Of a stretch of 64,000 bases of DNA, positions 26,153-34,961 are shown one piece after another (position 1 is the stretch's first letter; each line of letters opens with the position of its first letter). Below the pieces are notes generated by a model that worked only from the letters and a program-made list of their open reading frames with translations, searched no databases and was not told where the DNA came from. Source of the DNA: an uncultured Bacteroidia bacterium (GTDB taxonomy: Bacteria > Bacteroidota > Bacteroidia > Bacteroidales > UBA932); assembly GCA_902768985.1 (NCBI GenBank), contig CACXNA010000009.1:1-64000 (forward strand), in the 5' to 3' direction. The translations under genes were made by a program, and so were the position numbers.

Positions 26153-26177
26153 GTCATTCCGGGCTTGACCCGGAATC
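26153..26177 (+). repeat. Palindromic repeat, intergenic copy
   Basis: The same 25-bp near-palindrome as at 19092-19116. It starts 3 bp after the CE6-GH51 stop and ends 13 bp before the second GH54 start. As RNA it would form an 11-bp hairpin, but no T run follows. Confidence 0.85.
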
Positions 26178-26190
26178 TGTTCGATGTAAT

Positions 26191-28626
26191 ATGAAGCAAC
26201 TGCTATCTACGATGATTCTTGCAGCGGCGGCCCTGCTGGCCGCCGGCTGCACCTCCGGCTCGAAGAATGCGGGCCCGTGCGACATCTACCGCCAGGCGGG
26301 CACCCCCTGCGTGACCGCCCACAGTACCACGCGTCTGCTGGACTCCCGCTACCGCGGGCCGCTGTACCAGGTGCAGCGCGACTCCGACGGCGCCACGGTC
26401 GACATCTATGCTACGAAGGACGGCTACGCCAACGCGGAGCTGCAGGACGCCTTCCTCGACGGGACCCTCGGCCGCATCACCGTCATCTACGACCAGTCCG
26501 GCCGGGGCAACGACCTGCTGCCCGCGCCGCCGGGGACCTTCCTCGGCCCGGACAAGGGCGGCTTCAACAACGCCGCCATTGCCAACATGGCCCCGGCGTG
26601 GCTGGACGGCCACAAGGTCTACGGCGTCTTCATCATGCCGGGCATGGGCTACCGCTGCAACAACGCCCGCGGCCTCGCCATCGACGACGAGCCGGAAGGC
26701 ATGTACTACGTCATCGACGGCAAGCACTTCGACAGCGGCTGCTGCTTCGACTATGGCAACTCCTCCACCAACGGCCGCGCCGTGGGCACGGGCACGATGG
26801 AGACGACTTACTACGGCACGTCCACGGCCTGGGGCCGCGGCAACGGCGAAGGCCCCTGGATCATGTCCGACATGGAAGCAGGCCTCTTCTCCGGCTACGG
26901 CGCCAAGCAGAACGACGTCCCGTCCATCACGGACTGGCGCTTCGTGAGCGTGTTCGTGAACGGAGGCGGCGGCAACCAGTGGGACCTGCGCGGCGCTGAC
27001 GCCACGCAGTCCGAGCTGACCACCTTCTACAGCGGCGTGCGTCCCGGCACGCCCGACAGCGACGCCTATTTCCCGATGCACAAGAAGGGCGGCATGCTGC
27101 TGGGCAACGGCGGCGACAACGGCAACGGTTCCGCGGGCACCTTCTTCGAAGGCGTGATGACGTTCGGCTACCCGAGCGACGAAGCGATTGCCGCCGTCCA
27201 GGCGAACATCGCTGCCGCGAAATACCGCCCCTACCCGCTCTCGCTCTCGCGCCTCGTGACCTTCCGGCCCGGCCAGGGCCAGCGGCTGGAAGTCACGCTG
27301 GAGAACGTGACCGACGCGCCCATGACGGGCATCGAGCTGGAATTCACGATGCCCCGCGGCTGGGCCCTCCGCCGGGAGAGCGAATTTACGACCAGCCTGC
27401 AGCCGGGCGAGACGACCACCGTCACCTACCTGCTGACCGGTGAATTCGCGCGCACGTCCGGCGAGTTGTATGTGAACGCCCTCTGGCAGGGTGGCTCCGC
27501 CTCGCTCACGACCTGGATGCGCTGCGCGGACGCGGTCAAGATCAACGAGGTCGGCCTGGATGATCCTTTCGTAGAAATCTATAACGCCGAGGCCGCCGAG
27601 GCCGATCTGTCGGGCCTCGAGGTCCGCGTCCGCCGCAGCGGCTGGGCCTCCGTGACGGCGCTGACCTTCCCGGAAGGGACGAAGCTGGCGGCGGGGGCGT
27701 TTCTCCTGCTGCCGGTCGATCCCGCTGCGCCGAAGGCCCCGGCCACCACGGTCTTCAGCCCCGTCTCTACGGGCCCGAAGCTCCAATTCCCGGCAGGGGT
27801 GAATAACCTCCCGGCCGCGTCCGTGGCCGGATTCGCCGTGGGCGACAAGCTCGGCATCGACCTGGGCGGGCAGTATGAAGAAGTGACGGTCACGGCCGTG
27901 GGCACGCCCGCGACGCAGAGCAACCTCGCGCGCGACGCCAAGGCCGGCGACACGCAGCTCAGCATCGTCGGCACCTCGAACCTGCAGCCGGGCTCCGTGC
28001 TGACGGTCAGCACGGGCGACCGCACGGAAATCGTCACCGTGAAGCAGGTCCTCGTGGTCGCGGAACCGTATGTCCGCCAGTTCGGCGAACAGGAACGGCC
28101 GCACGACCCGGGCCTCGTCGAGCTGGAGCAGCCGCTGCTGCGCGACCATGCCTCCGGCGTGGACGTTTCCTGCCCCGGCACGGGCATCAGCTTTGAGCCC
28201 GCCACGCGCTTCGCGCACAGCAGTGGCGACGCCCTGCAGCCCCTGGGCGCCGGCTGGACGCCGACCCCGGGCCTGTACCTGAGCTACGCGCCGTCCGCCA
28301 GCGCGGGCAGCGTAGCCCTCGTCGATCCGGCCTCCGACACGGTCCTGGACGCGATCGTCTACGGCTCCCGGCAGAGTAATTCCAGCGCCAACGGCACCAT
28401 CACCAGCCCGGAACTCGCCGTGCTGGAGGGCGACCAGCGCGGCGGCGGCTGCCAGGCCGTCGCGCCCGCGCCGATCCCCGCCTGGGTGCTGGCCCGCAAC
28501 CCGAAGATGGCCCTCCCGGGCCCGCAGAGCCTCGCCCGCTTCCCGGACGGCGCCGACGTGGACCGCCTCTGCGAGGACTTCCGCATCAGCGCCGAGCCCA
28601 CCCCGGGTCGCCCGAACCGGCAATAA
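26191..28626 (+). CDS. Second GH54 alpha-L-arabinofuranosidase with lamin-tail domain, lipoprotein
   Basis: The 811-residue lipoprotein (lipobox AAGC, Cys20) has a GH54 catalytic domain at about 27-350 with GPCDIYRQAGTPC, the adjacent pair Cys184-Cys185 in SGCCFDYGN, nucleophile candidate Glu204 in GTMETTYYG and acid Asp309 in GNGGDNGNG. The cysteine pair of the FCKDTYC segment in the first GH54 is absent here. NEW3-like and lamin-tail-like regions follow, with fewer internal repeats than the paralog. It probably acts with the CE6-GH51 enzyme, with which it may be co-transcribed; only the palindrome lies between them. A terminator follows. Confidence 0.83.
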   Translation: MKQLLSTMILAAAALLAAGCTSGSKNAGPCDIYRQAGTPCVTAHSTTRLLDSRYRGPLYQVQRDSDGATVDIYATKDGYANAELQDAFLDGTLGRITVIYDQSGRGNDLLPAPPGTFLGPDKGGFNNAAIANMAPAWLDGHKVYGVFIMPGMGYRCNNARGLAIDDEPEGMYYVIDGKHFDSGCCFDYGNSSTNGRAVGTGTMETTYYGTSTAWGRGNGEGPWIMSDMEAGLFSGYGAKQNDVPSITDWRFVSVFVNGGGGNQWDLRGADATQSELTTFYSGVRPGTPDSDAYFPMHKKGGMLLGNGGDNGNGSAGTFFEGVMTFGYPSDEAIAAVQANIAAAKYRPYPLSLSRLVTFRPGQGQRLEVTLENVTDAPMTGIELEFTMPRGWALRRESEFTTSLQPGETTTVTYLLTGEFARTSGELYVNALWQGGSASLTTWMRCADAVKINEVGLDDPFVEIYNAEAAEADLSGLEVRVRRSGWASVTALTFPEGTKLAAGAFLLLPVDPAAPKAPATTVFSPVSTGPKLQFPAGVNNLPAASVAGFAVGDKLGIDLGGQYEEVTVTAVGTPATQSNLARDAKAGDTQLSIVGTSNLQPGSVLTVSTGDRTEIVTVKQVLVVAEPYVRQFGEQERPHDPGLVELEQPLLRDHASGVDVSCPGTGISFEPATRFAHSSGDALQPLGAGWTPTPGLYLSYAPSASAGSVALVDPASDTVLDAIVYGSRQSNSSANGTITSPELAVLEGDQRGGGCQAVAPAPIPAWVLARNPKMALPGPQSLARFPDGADVDRLCEDFRISAEPTPGRPNRQ

Positions 28627-28648
28627 GAAAAAGACAGCTATCATGAAG

Positions 28649-28682
28649 GGTCTCCTGGGATCGTATCCAGGAGGCCTTTCCG
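28649..28682 (+). terminator. Probable terminator after second GH54
   Basis: A 7-bp core stem (28652-28658 with 28667-28673), extended by G-C and G-T pairs, precedes a short T-rich stretch. Confidence 0.55.
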
Positions 28683-28775
28683 TTTCGAAGATGACCAAAT
28701 TGGTATAATTTCTTCAAAAATTAACACTATCCTGTTTGCGTGGCAAACGGCCGTACAAATTGTTTTCGAAATGTA

Positions 28776-28783
28776 TATATTTG
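28776..28783 (+). promoter_or_regulatory. -7 promoter box TATATTTG for the SGNH-HTCS unit
   Basis: Perfect consensus 42 bp upstream of the ATG at 28826. A weaker ATATTTG at 28814-28820 is an alternative. Confidence 0.55.
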
Positions 28784-28825
28784 TGTGTGATCAACCCCGA
28801 TAAATGCATAAAAATATTTGATAAA

Positions 28826-30349
28826 ATGAAGAGATTCTTTTTGACGTTGATGACGCTTGTCGCCTTGCCGCTGCTTACCTTTGGGCAGGGACCCCAACCT
28901 GGTAATATGCAGGATTTCCAGCAGTACAGGAGAATGATGGACTGGGCAGGTTTCAACCGTTACGCCGAGGCCAACCAAGCTGTCACGACTGCACCGCTGG
29001 TCGTGTTCATGGGTGACTCCATCACGGATAACTGGGCGCAGATGCGCCCGGGATTCTTCGCGGATCACAACTACCTGGGTCGTGGCATCGGAGCCCAGAC
29101 AGTGGAGCAGATGCTGTCCCGCTTTCAGGCAGATGTCATTGACCTGCATCCGCAGGCCGTCGTAATCCTGGCAGGTATCAATAATATTGCCGGCAACAAC
29201 GGCAAGATCGAGTTTGAGAATATCGTCGGCTGCATCAAGTCCATGTGCGAAGCGGCCCGGGCGAACGGCATCGTGCCGATCCTGTGTTCGCTGACCCCCT
29301 GTCACTTCTTTTTCTGGAATCCGGAGGCGAAACCTGCTCAGGAGGTGGTTCGGCTTAATGGATTGCTTCGGGAATATGCCGGAAAGGCAGGAGTCGCGTT
29401 TGTGGATTATTTTACACCCATGGCCCAGCCCGACGCTTCGCTTTCCAAAGAAGATTCCGAAGATGGCTGTCATCCGACGGTAGCCGGATATGAGAAGATG
29501 GAAGCCATCATTGTTCCGGCCATCGATCAGGCGCTGGCCGCCGCGCGTCCGGCACGTCCTGCTGGCCCAGGCCGTTCCGCCGGTCCTTCCGATTGGGGGA
29601 ATTTCAAGCGCTACGAACAGGCGAATGCCGAGCTTACCGAAGCCCCGCTGGTGGTGCTGATGGGCGACTCGATCACGGACTACTGGTACGACAGTGATCC
29701 GGATTTCTTTACCCGGAATCTTTTTGTGGGCCGCGGCATTGCCGGCCAGACCGCGAGTCAGATGCTTGTTCGCTTCCAGCAGGACGTGGTCGCTTTGCAC
29801 CCGAAGGCAGTCGCTATTATGGCAGGTACCAACGACCTGTGCCAGAATCTGATGGGACAGTCGTACTATCCAGATCAGACGATTTATGACAATATTGTCG
29901 CCATGTGCGAGTTGGCCGGAGCAGCCGGGATCAAGGTGCTGCTTTGCTCCGTCACGCCTTGCGCGCACTATATGCCTGTTCCTGACATCGACGCCGGATC
30001 GCTGATCGTGGCGCTGAATGCCCGGCTTAAAGCGTACGCCGATACACAGAAGAATGTGACTTATGTGGACTACCATACACCGCTCGCTACGCCGGATCTG
30101 GGCCTTCCGGAGAATGGCTCATACGACGGGATCCATCCCTGTATCAACCTTTATGACGACATGGAGCGTATTCTGACTGATAGTGTCAAGAAGGTTTTGA
30201 AGTTGAAGAAGCAGGAATTCTACACCATTCCGTCGGACGAAGCTGAGATTCGCAAGGCCAACGATGACGCTAATCGTCGTGAGAAGGGGATGCCGATGAA
30301 TTTTCAGGGGATGGTCGAGATGATGTCCCGTATGATCCGGCCAAGATAA
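28826..30349 (+). CDS. Tandem-domain SGNH/GDSL esterase
   Basis: ATG 28826 yields a signal peptide (MKRFFLTLMTLVALPLLTFG); the longer frame crosses the promoter. The 508-residue protein holds two SGNH hydrolase domains. Domain 1 has Ser65 in FMGDSITDNW, the block ILAGINNIAGN and DGCHPT. Domain 2 has Ser282 in LMGDSITDYW, IMAGTNDLCQN and YDGIHPC. Both keep Ser, Asp and His; the block-III GxND is GINN in domain 1 and GTND in domain 2. An Ala/Pro/Gly-rich linker lies at about 238-255. It probably deacylates a carbohydrate in the periplasm. It sits 9 bp before the HTCS gene and is likely co-transcribed with it. Confidence 0.82.
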   Translation: MKRFFLTLMTLVALPLLTFGQGPQPGNMQDFQQYRRMMDWAGFNRYAEANQAVTTAPLVVFMGDSITDNWAQMRPGFFADHNYLGRGIGAQTVEQMLSRFQADVIDLHPQAVVILAGINNIAGNNGKIEFENIVGCIKSMCEAARANGIVPILCSLTPCHFFFWNPEAKPAQEVVRLNGLLREYAGKAGVAFVDYFTPMAQPDASLSKEDSEDGCHPTVAGYEKMEAIIVPAIDQALAAARPARPAGPGRSAGPSDWGNFKRYEQANAELTEAPLVVLMGDSITDYWYDSDPDFFTRNLFVGRGIAGQTASQMLVRFQQDVVALHPKAVAIMAGTNDLCQNLMGQSYYPDQTIYDNIVAMCELAGAAGIKVLLCSVTPCAHYMPVPDIDAGSLIVALNARLKAYADTQKNVTYVDYHTPLATPDLGLPENGSYDGIHPCINLYDDMERILTDSVKKVLKLKKQEFYTIPSDEAEIRKANDDANRREKGMPMNFQGMVEMMSRMIRPR

Positions 30350-30358
30350 AAAACACGG

Positions 30359-33172
30359 ATGAAGAGTTTGCTGAGATCATCGTTGTTGACGGTCTTTTGC
30401 GTCCTGTCACTGCTGGCCTGCTCCCGCAAGCCGGAAGTCTTTACCATCGGTGTGTCTCAGTGTAGTGTAGATGCCTGGCGGGAGGCGGCGAACAACGAGA
30501 TTGGACAGGAGGCTTTGTTCTACAACAACCTGAACCTCGTGTTTAAGTCCGTCCGGGATGATTCTCAACAACAGATTGCTGACATCGAGCAGTTTATCGA
30601 AGATGGGGTGGATCTGCTGATCATCTCGCCCAACGAGTCCTCGGCACTTTCACCGGTTGTCGAGAAAGCTTATGACGCCGGTATCCCCGTTGTCCTGTAT
30701 GACCGCAAAGTGGACAGTGACAAGTACACCGCATTCATCGGCGGAGATAATCGTCAGATCGGAAGCATTGCCGGATCGTACACGTTGAGCATTATCGATG
30801 GCCGGAAACGGATTGCCCTCATCCGGGGCACCCGAGGTTCCACGGCAGATACGGAACGTTATGAAGGTTTTGTGTCCGTTCTGGACCAGCAGAAGATCTC
30901 CGGCGCTGCCATCGCTGTAGAAGCATACGCGAATTTTACGCGGGAGGATGCCCGCAAAGCGATGGGGGAGATTTTGTCGAAAACCCGGGAAGAGGACCCG
31001 TACGACCTGGTTTTTGCCTTCAATGACGAGATGGCCGCCGGTGTTTATGATGCCTATGTGGAAGCGGGCATGAAGAAACCATTCATCATGGGCATTGACG
31101 CGTTGTTGGCGGCAGACGGCACCGGAACCATTCCGTATATCCTTGACGGAATGATCGATGCCTCCTTTATTTACCCGACGGGTGGCAATGCCGTGATCAG
31201 CCTCGCACATCGCATCCTAATGGGAGAACCGTTCGAGCGGGAGAATATCCTGAGCACGGAAATGGTGAACCGCACCAACGTCCGGGTGTACCAAACCCAG
31301 GTCAACCAACTGGCCGAGAAGCAGCGTCGGGCAGAAGAGCTGAATTCGCGCATCCAGGCGTACAACCAGCGCTACGAACGCCAGCAGCAGATGATGTATA
31401 TTATCCTTGCCTTTGCCATGATTCTGGGCATGGTTTTGATTTTGTTGGCGTTCACCATGCGGACACGCAACCGGCTCGTGATTCGGCTCAATGAACAAAA
31501 CGCGCAGATTCTCAAGCAGGTGGAGTCTCTGGAAGCACAAAAGAAGCAGCTGATAGACTTGTCCGAACAATTGGAGGAGACGACGCAGGCTAAGCTGAAT
31601 TTCTTTACCAACATCTCACATGAGTTCAAAACGCCGCTATCGTTGATCAGCGGTCCGATCGACGATCTGATTGCCAACAAACAGATGCCTGCGAATGCGG
31701 AGGTCCCATTGGACATCCTTAAGCGCAACAGCAGCAAGCTTACGCGCCTGATCACGGAGTTGCTGGACTTCCGTACGCTGGAGAGCGGTAACCTGGCGGT
31801 CAATTATTCCATGGGCAATCTGGACACGTTCCTGCGTGAAATCCTCAAAATGTTCGCGGATGTGATCCGTCGCAGGAACCTTCATTTCGAATATGAAGTG
31901 GACGATTCCGGCTACGAGATCCCTTTTGACCCGATCAAGATGGAGAAGGTATTCACGAACCTGCTTTCCAACGCTTTCAACCATGTAGACAAGGAAGGAA
32001 CCATTCGTATCCGCTTGTCCTCTACGCCGATAGAGTCCGGTCGCGACATCAATCTTTCGGTATTCAACAGCGGCTCGTATATTCCGCCGGAGAATATAGA
32101 GAAAATCTTCCAGCGTTTCTATACGCTGGATGCGGAGCAGAAGGGTACGGGAATCGGCCTGGCGCTCGTGACCTCGCTGGTGGATGCGCTCGGCGGCGTC
32201 ATACAGGTGGACAGTGAGCAGGCCACCGGAACGACCTTTACGGTCAAGATTCCGCTGGAGAAGGACCTGCTTACGGATGCCCGTTTCAACACGAAAACCT
32301 ATGTTCCGGAATTCGCCAAGCTTAAACTTGCCACGATGGGCGAAGAGGACGTAGCTTCCGGTATCCTGGACGAGATGGCCCGGGAAGAAGGAAAACCTAC
32401 CGTTCTTGTGATTGAGGACAATGTGGACATGCGTTACTATATCCGTACGATCCTCTCCTCCGATTATCACGTCTTGCTCGCAAAGGACGGCAACATTGGC
32501 ACTTCCAAAGCATTCAAACTACTGCCGGACATCGTCCTATGCGATATCATGATGCCCGACATGGACGGCTATGAGGTTTGCCGCCAGCTCAAGGGGAATC
32601 CTTCCACGAAAGACATCCCCATCATCCTGCTGACGGCCTGTTCGCTGGACGAGCAGCGCGCCCGGGGCTACGAAAGCGGTGCGGAGGCTTTCATGCAGAA
32701 GCCTTTCAACGTGACGACGCTGAAGGTGCGCATGCGCCAACTGCTTCAGCGCAAGGAACAAATCTCTTCCGAGATTCAGGGAGACTGGCTGATCGGCCGG
32801 AAGGCAGGGACACTTTCTTCCGCTGCGGCCACGATGCTCAATAGATTCCGCGAGTATGTCGAAGAGCATATCATGGAGAACATCAGCCTGGATGAGATTG
32901 CCCAGCATCTGGGTTACTCCAAGAGTAAGCTCTACAGGGAGCTGAAAGACGTGACGGAGTATTCTCCGATCGACCTGGTAAACCTGGTCCGCCTGCACAA
33001 GGCGGTGGATCTGATGACGCGTGAGCAGCAGAATATCACCGAGGCAGCATTCAATACCGGTTTCTCCTCGCCGTCCTATTTCTCCCGCACCTTCCTGAAG
33101 TATTATTACATGCGGCCGAAGGATTATATCAAAGGGAAACAATCGTCGCATTCTTCTGAAGAATCGTGCTAG
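30359..33172 (+). CDS. Hybrid two-component system sensor-regulator (HTCS) with periplasmic sugar-binding domain
   Basis: The 937-residue protein has, in order: a signal or lipoprotein-like N-terminus; a type-I periplasmic sugar-binding domain (about 28-310, FTIGVSQCSVDAWREA, VVLYDRKVDSDKYTAFIGGD); one membrane helix (345-368); HisKA with His421 in NISHEFKTPLSL; an ATPase domain (FTNLLSNAFNHV, GTGIGLALV); a receiver with Asp729 in VLCDIMMPDMDG; and an AraC-type DNA-binding domain (about 820-925). This arrangement, rather than the reg_prop propeller type, is that of the fructose-sensing HTCS of Bacteroides thetaiotaomicron (BT1754). With GH32 and fructokinase genes nearby, it most likely senses fructose or a related monosaccharide and activates the locus. 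Confidence 0.9.
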   Translation: MKSLLRSSLLTVFCVLSLLACSRKPEVFTIGVSQCSVDAWREAANNEIGQEALFYNNLNLVFKSVRDDSQQQIADIEQFIEDGVDLLIISPNESSALSPVVEKAYDAGIPVVLYDRKVDSDKYTAFIGGDNRQIGSIAGSYTLSIIDGRKRIALIRGTRGSTADTERYEGFVSVLDQQKISGAAIAVEAYANFTREDARKAMGEILSKTREEDPYDLVFAFNDEMAAGVYDAYVEAGMKKPFIMGIDALLAADGTGTIPYILDGMIDASFIYPTGGNAVISLAHRILMGEPFERENILSTEMVNRTNVRVYQTQVNQLAEKQRRAEELNSRIQAYNQRYERQQQMMYIILAFAMILGMVLILLAFTMRTRNRLVIRLNEQNAQILKQVESLEAQKKQLIDLSEQLEETTQAKLNFFTNISHEFKTPLSLISGPIDDLIANKQMPANAEVPLDILKRNSSKLTRLITELLDFRTLESGNLAVNYSMGNLDTFLREILKMFADVIRRRNLHFEYEVDDSGYEIPFDPIKMEKVFTNLLSNAFNHVDKEGTIRIRLSSTPIESGRDINLSVFNSGSYIPPENIEKIFQRFYTLDAEQKGTGIGLALVTSLVDALGGVIQVDSEQATGTTFTVKIPLEKDLLTDARFNTKTYVPEFAKLKLATMGEEDVASGILDEMAREEGKPTVLVIEDNVDMRYYIRTILSSDYHVLLAKDGNIGTSKAFKLLPDIVLCDIMMPDMDGYEVCRQLKGNPSTKDIPIILLTACSLDEQRARGYESGAEAFMQKPFNVTTLKVRMRQLLQRKEQISSEIQGDWLIGRKAGTLSSAAATMLNRFREYVEEHIMENISLDEIAQHLGYSKSKLYRELKDVTEYSPIDLVNLVRLHKAVDLMTREQQNITEAAFNTGFSSPSYFSRTFLKYYYMRPKDYIKGKQSSHSSEESC

Positions 33173-33193
33173 TTTTTCCGGCCGTTCGATCAT

Positions 33194-33201
33194 TAACTTT
33201 G
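33194..33201 (+). promoter_or_regulatory. -7 promoter box TAACTTTG for the GH13-GH32-esterase operon
   Basis: Perfect TAnnTTTG match 20 bp upstream of the ATG at 33222. It would start a unit running to the terminator at 41331. Confidence 0.6.
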
Positions 33202-33221
33202 TACAGACTTCAAAGCAAATT

Positions 33222-34961
33222 ATGAAGAAAGGATTGATCATCGCGCTGGCCGGCCTGTTGGCCGTTACCGGTGCCACCGCACAAAAGAAGACGCAGCCGA
33301 GCTGGCTGAGCGATGCTGTGTTCTACCAGATTTATCCCTCCTCCTATCAGGACAGTGACGGAGACGGTTACGGCGACCTGAAAGGCATCATGTTGCGCCT
33401 GGACTATATCCAGTCCATTGGCGTGACAGCCATCTGGCTCAATCCGGTCTATGTGTCCGGGTGGACGGATGGCGGCTACGATGTGATTGATTTCTACCGG
33501 GTTGACAAGCGTTTTGGCACCAACTCCGACCTTGTTGAACTGATTCGTCAGGCCCACGCTCGGGGGATAAAGGTGGTGATGGATCTGGTGGCCGGACACT
33601 CCTCCGATCAGAACGAGTGGTTCCTCCAGTCGAAAGAAGCCCCGGATCTCCGCTATTCCGACTATTACATCTGGCCGAGCTTCAAACCGGAGGACAATAC
33701 GCCGGCGCCCAAGCCGGGGGAGGCCTTCGACTACGCTGCGCTCATGAACTCGAGCGCCGCGCTGATCCGCAAATTTGTCGCTTCCGATGCGCCGCGCGGT
33801 CCCTTCTATATCAAAAACTTCTATGATACGCAGCCGGCCTTGAATTTCGGCTTTGCCAATCCTGATCCCGAACATCCCTGGGAGCAGGCGGTGGACGCTC
33901 CCGGGCCCATGGCCATGCGCCGTGAGATTAAAAATATCATCTCTTTTTGGATGGACAAAGGTGTCGATGGTTTCCGGGTGGATATGGCTGCGAGTTTGGT
34001 GAAGAATGATTTCGACAAGTCTGCCACCATCAGACTGTGGAAGGAGGATTTCACGAAATGGTTCGACGAAGCATACCCTGAGGGCGTGCTGATTGCTGAG
34101 TGGTTCAATCCGGCGCAGTCCGTGGCGGCGGCCAATTTCGATATAGACTTTTTCTGCCATGATGGACAGTACAACTATTCTTCGCTGTTCTTTTACAACC
34201 ACCGTGGCTTTGGCGCCAATGCTGCTGCGGCGCCGTACTTTGACAAAGCCGGACAGGGCGAGTTGAAGACCTGGTTTGAACTTTATTCGTACCAGTACGA
34301 TGCCGTCCATGGCCGGGGCTATGTGAGCATGCCGTCGGGCAACCACGACTTTAACCGAGTCTGTACGGAGGGACGTACGAATCCCGAAGAGCTAAAGGTC
34401 GCGATGACATTCTTCCTGACGATGCCGGGCGTCCCGTTTATCTTTTATGGCGACGAGATCGGCCTCAAGCAGAATCCGAACGCTCCGTCCACGGACGGTT
34501 CCGGTCCCCGCGCAGGGTGTCGCGTTCCTATGCTTTGGGACGGCACGGCTAATGGCGGTTTCTCCACGGCCCCCGTCGGGGAAATTTACATCCCGCAGGA
34601 TCCTGATCCGAACCGGATGACCGTAGAGAAGGCGGAAGCTGATCCGAATTCACTGCTCCATTATGTCCGTATGCTGCTTCGTCTGCGCAAGGACGTCAAG
34701 GCGCTTGGCGCCGATGCGACCTGGCGACTGGTGAGTAGCCTGGACCAGCCCTACCCGATGGTTTATGAACGCAGGCTTGGGGATGAGTGCTGCTATGTGG
34801 TGCTCAACCCGTCTGGTAAGCAGGTGAGCGTGACGCTCCCGCAGGCGGTCTCGCGCCCGGAAATCATCGGCGGCAGCTATAAGAAATGCAGCTACAAGCA
34901 AACCCGGAAGGGAGATATCGTTACCCTCTCTCCGACATCGGCAGTTATCTTCAAGTTCTGA
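33222..34961 (+). CDS. GH13 glycoside hydrolase (alpha-amylase family), secreted
   Basis: The 579-residue protein has a signal peptide (TGATAQ, about residue 21) and a GH13 barrel opening with AVFYQIYPSSYQDSDGDGYG. Catalytic candidates are Asp254 in VDGFRVDMAA, Glu293 in VLIAEWFNP and Asp376 in SGNHDFNR; a C-terminal beta domain follows. The HSSDQNEWF and IYP signatures resemble oligo-1,6-glucosidase, trehalose-synthase and sucrose-hydrolase subfamilies. In a locus for fructose-containing glycans, a role on sucrose-like or terminal glucosyl linkages is plausible but inferred. The stop codon overlaps the next start by one base. Confidence 0.85.
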   Translation: MKKGLIIALAGLLAVTGATAQKKTQPSWLSDAVFYQIYPSSYQDSDGDGYGDLKGIMLRLDYIQSIGVTAIWLNPVYVSGWTDGGYDVIDFYRVDKRFGTNSDLVELIRQAHARGIKVVMDLVAGHSSDQNEWFLQSKEAPDLRYSDYYIWPSFKPEDNTPAPKPGEAFDYAALMNSSAALIRKFVASDAPRGPFYIKNFYDTQPALNFGFANPDPEHPWEQAVDAPGPMAMRREIKNIISFWMDKGVDGFRVDMAASLVKNDFDKSATIRLWKEDFTKWFDEAYPEGVLIAEWFNPAQSVAAANFDIDFFCHDGQYNYSSLFFYNHRGFGANAAAAPYFDKAGQGELKTWFELYSYQYDAVHGRGYVSMPSGNHDFNRVCTEGRTNPEELKVAMTFFLTMPGVPFIFYGDEIGLKQNPNAPSTDGSGPRAGCRVPMLWDGTANGGFSTAPVGEIYIPQDPDPNRMTVEKAEADPNSLLHYVRMLLRLRKDVKALGADATWRLVSSLDQPYPMVYERRLGDECCYVVLNPSGKQVSVTLPQAVSRPEIIGGSYKKCSYKQTRKGDIVTLSPTSAVIFKF

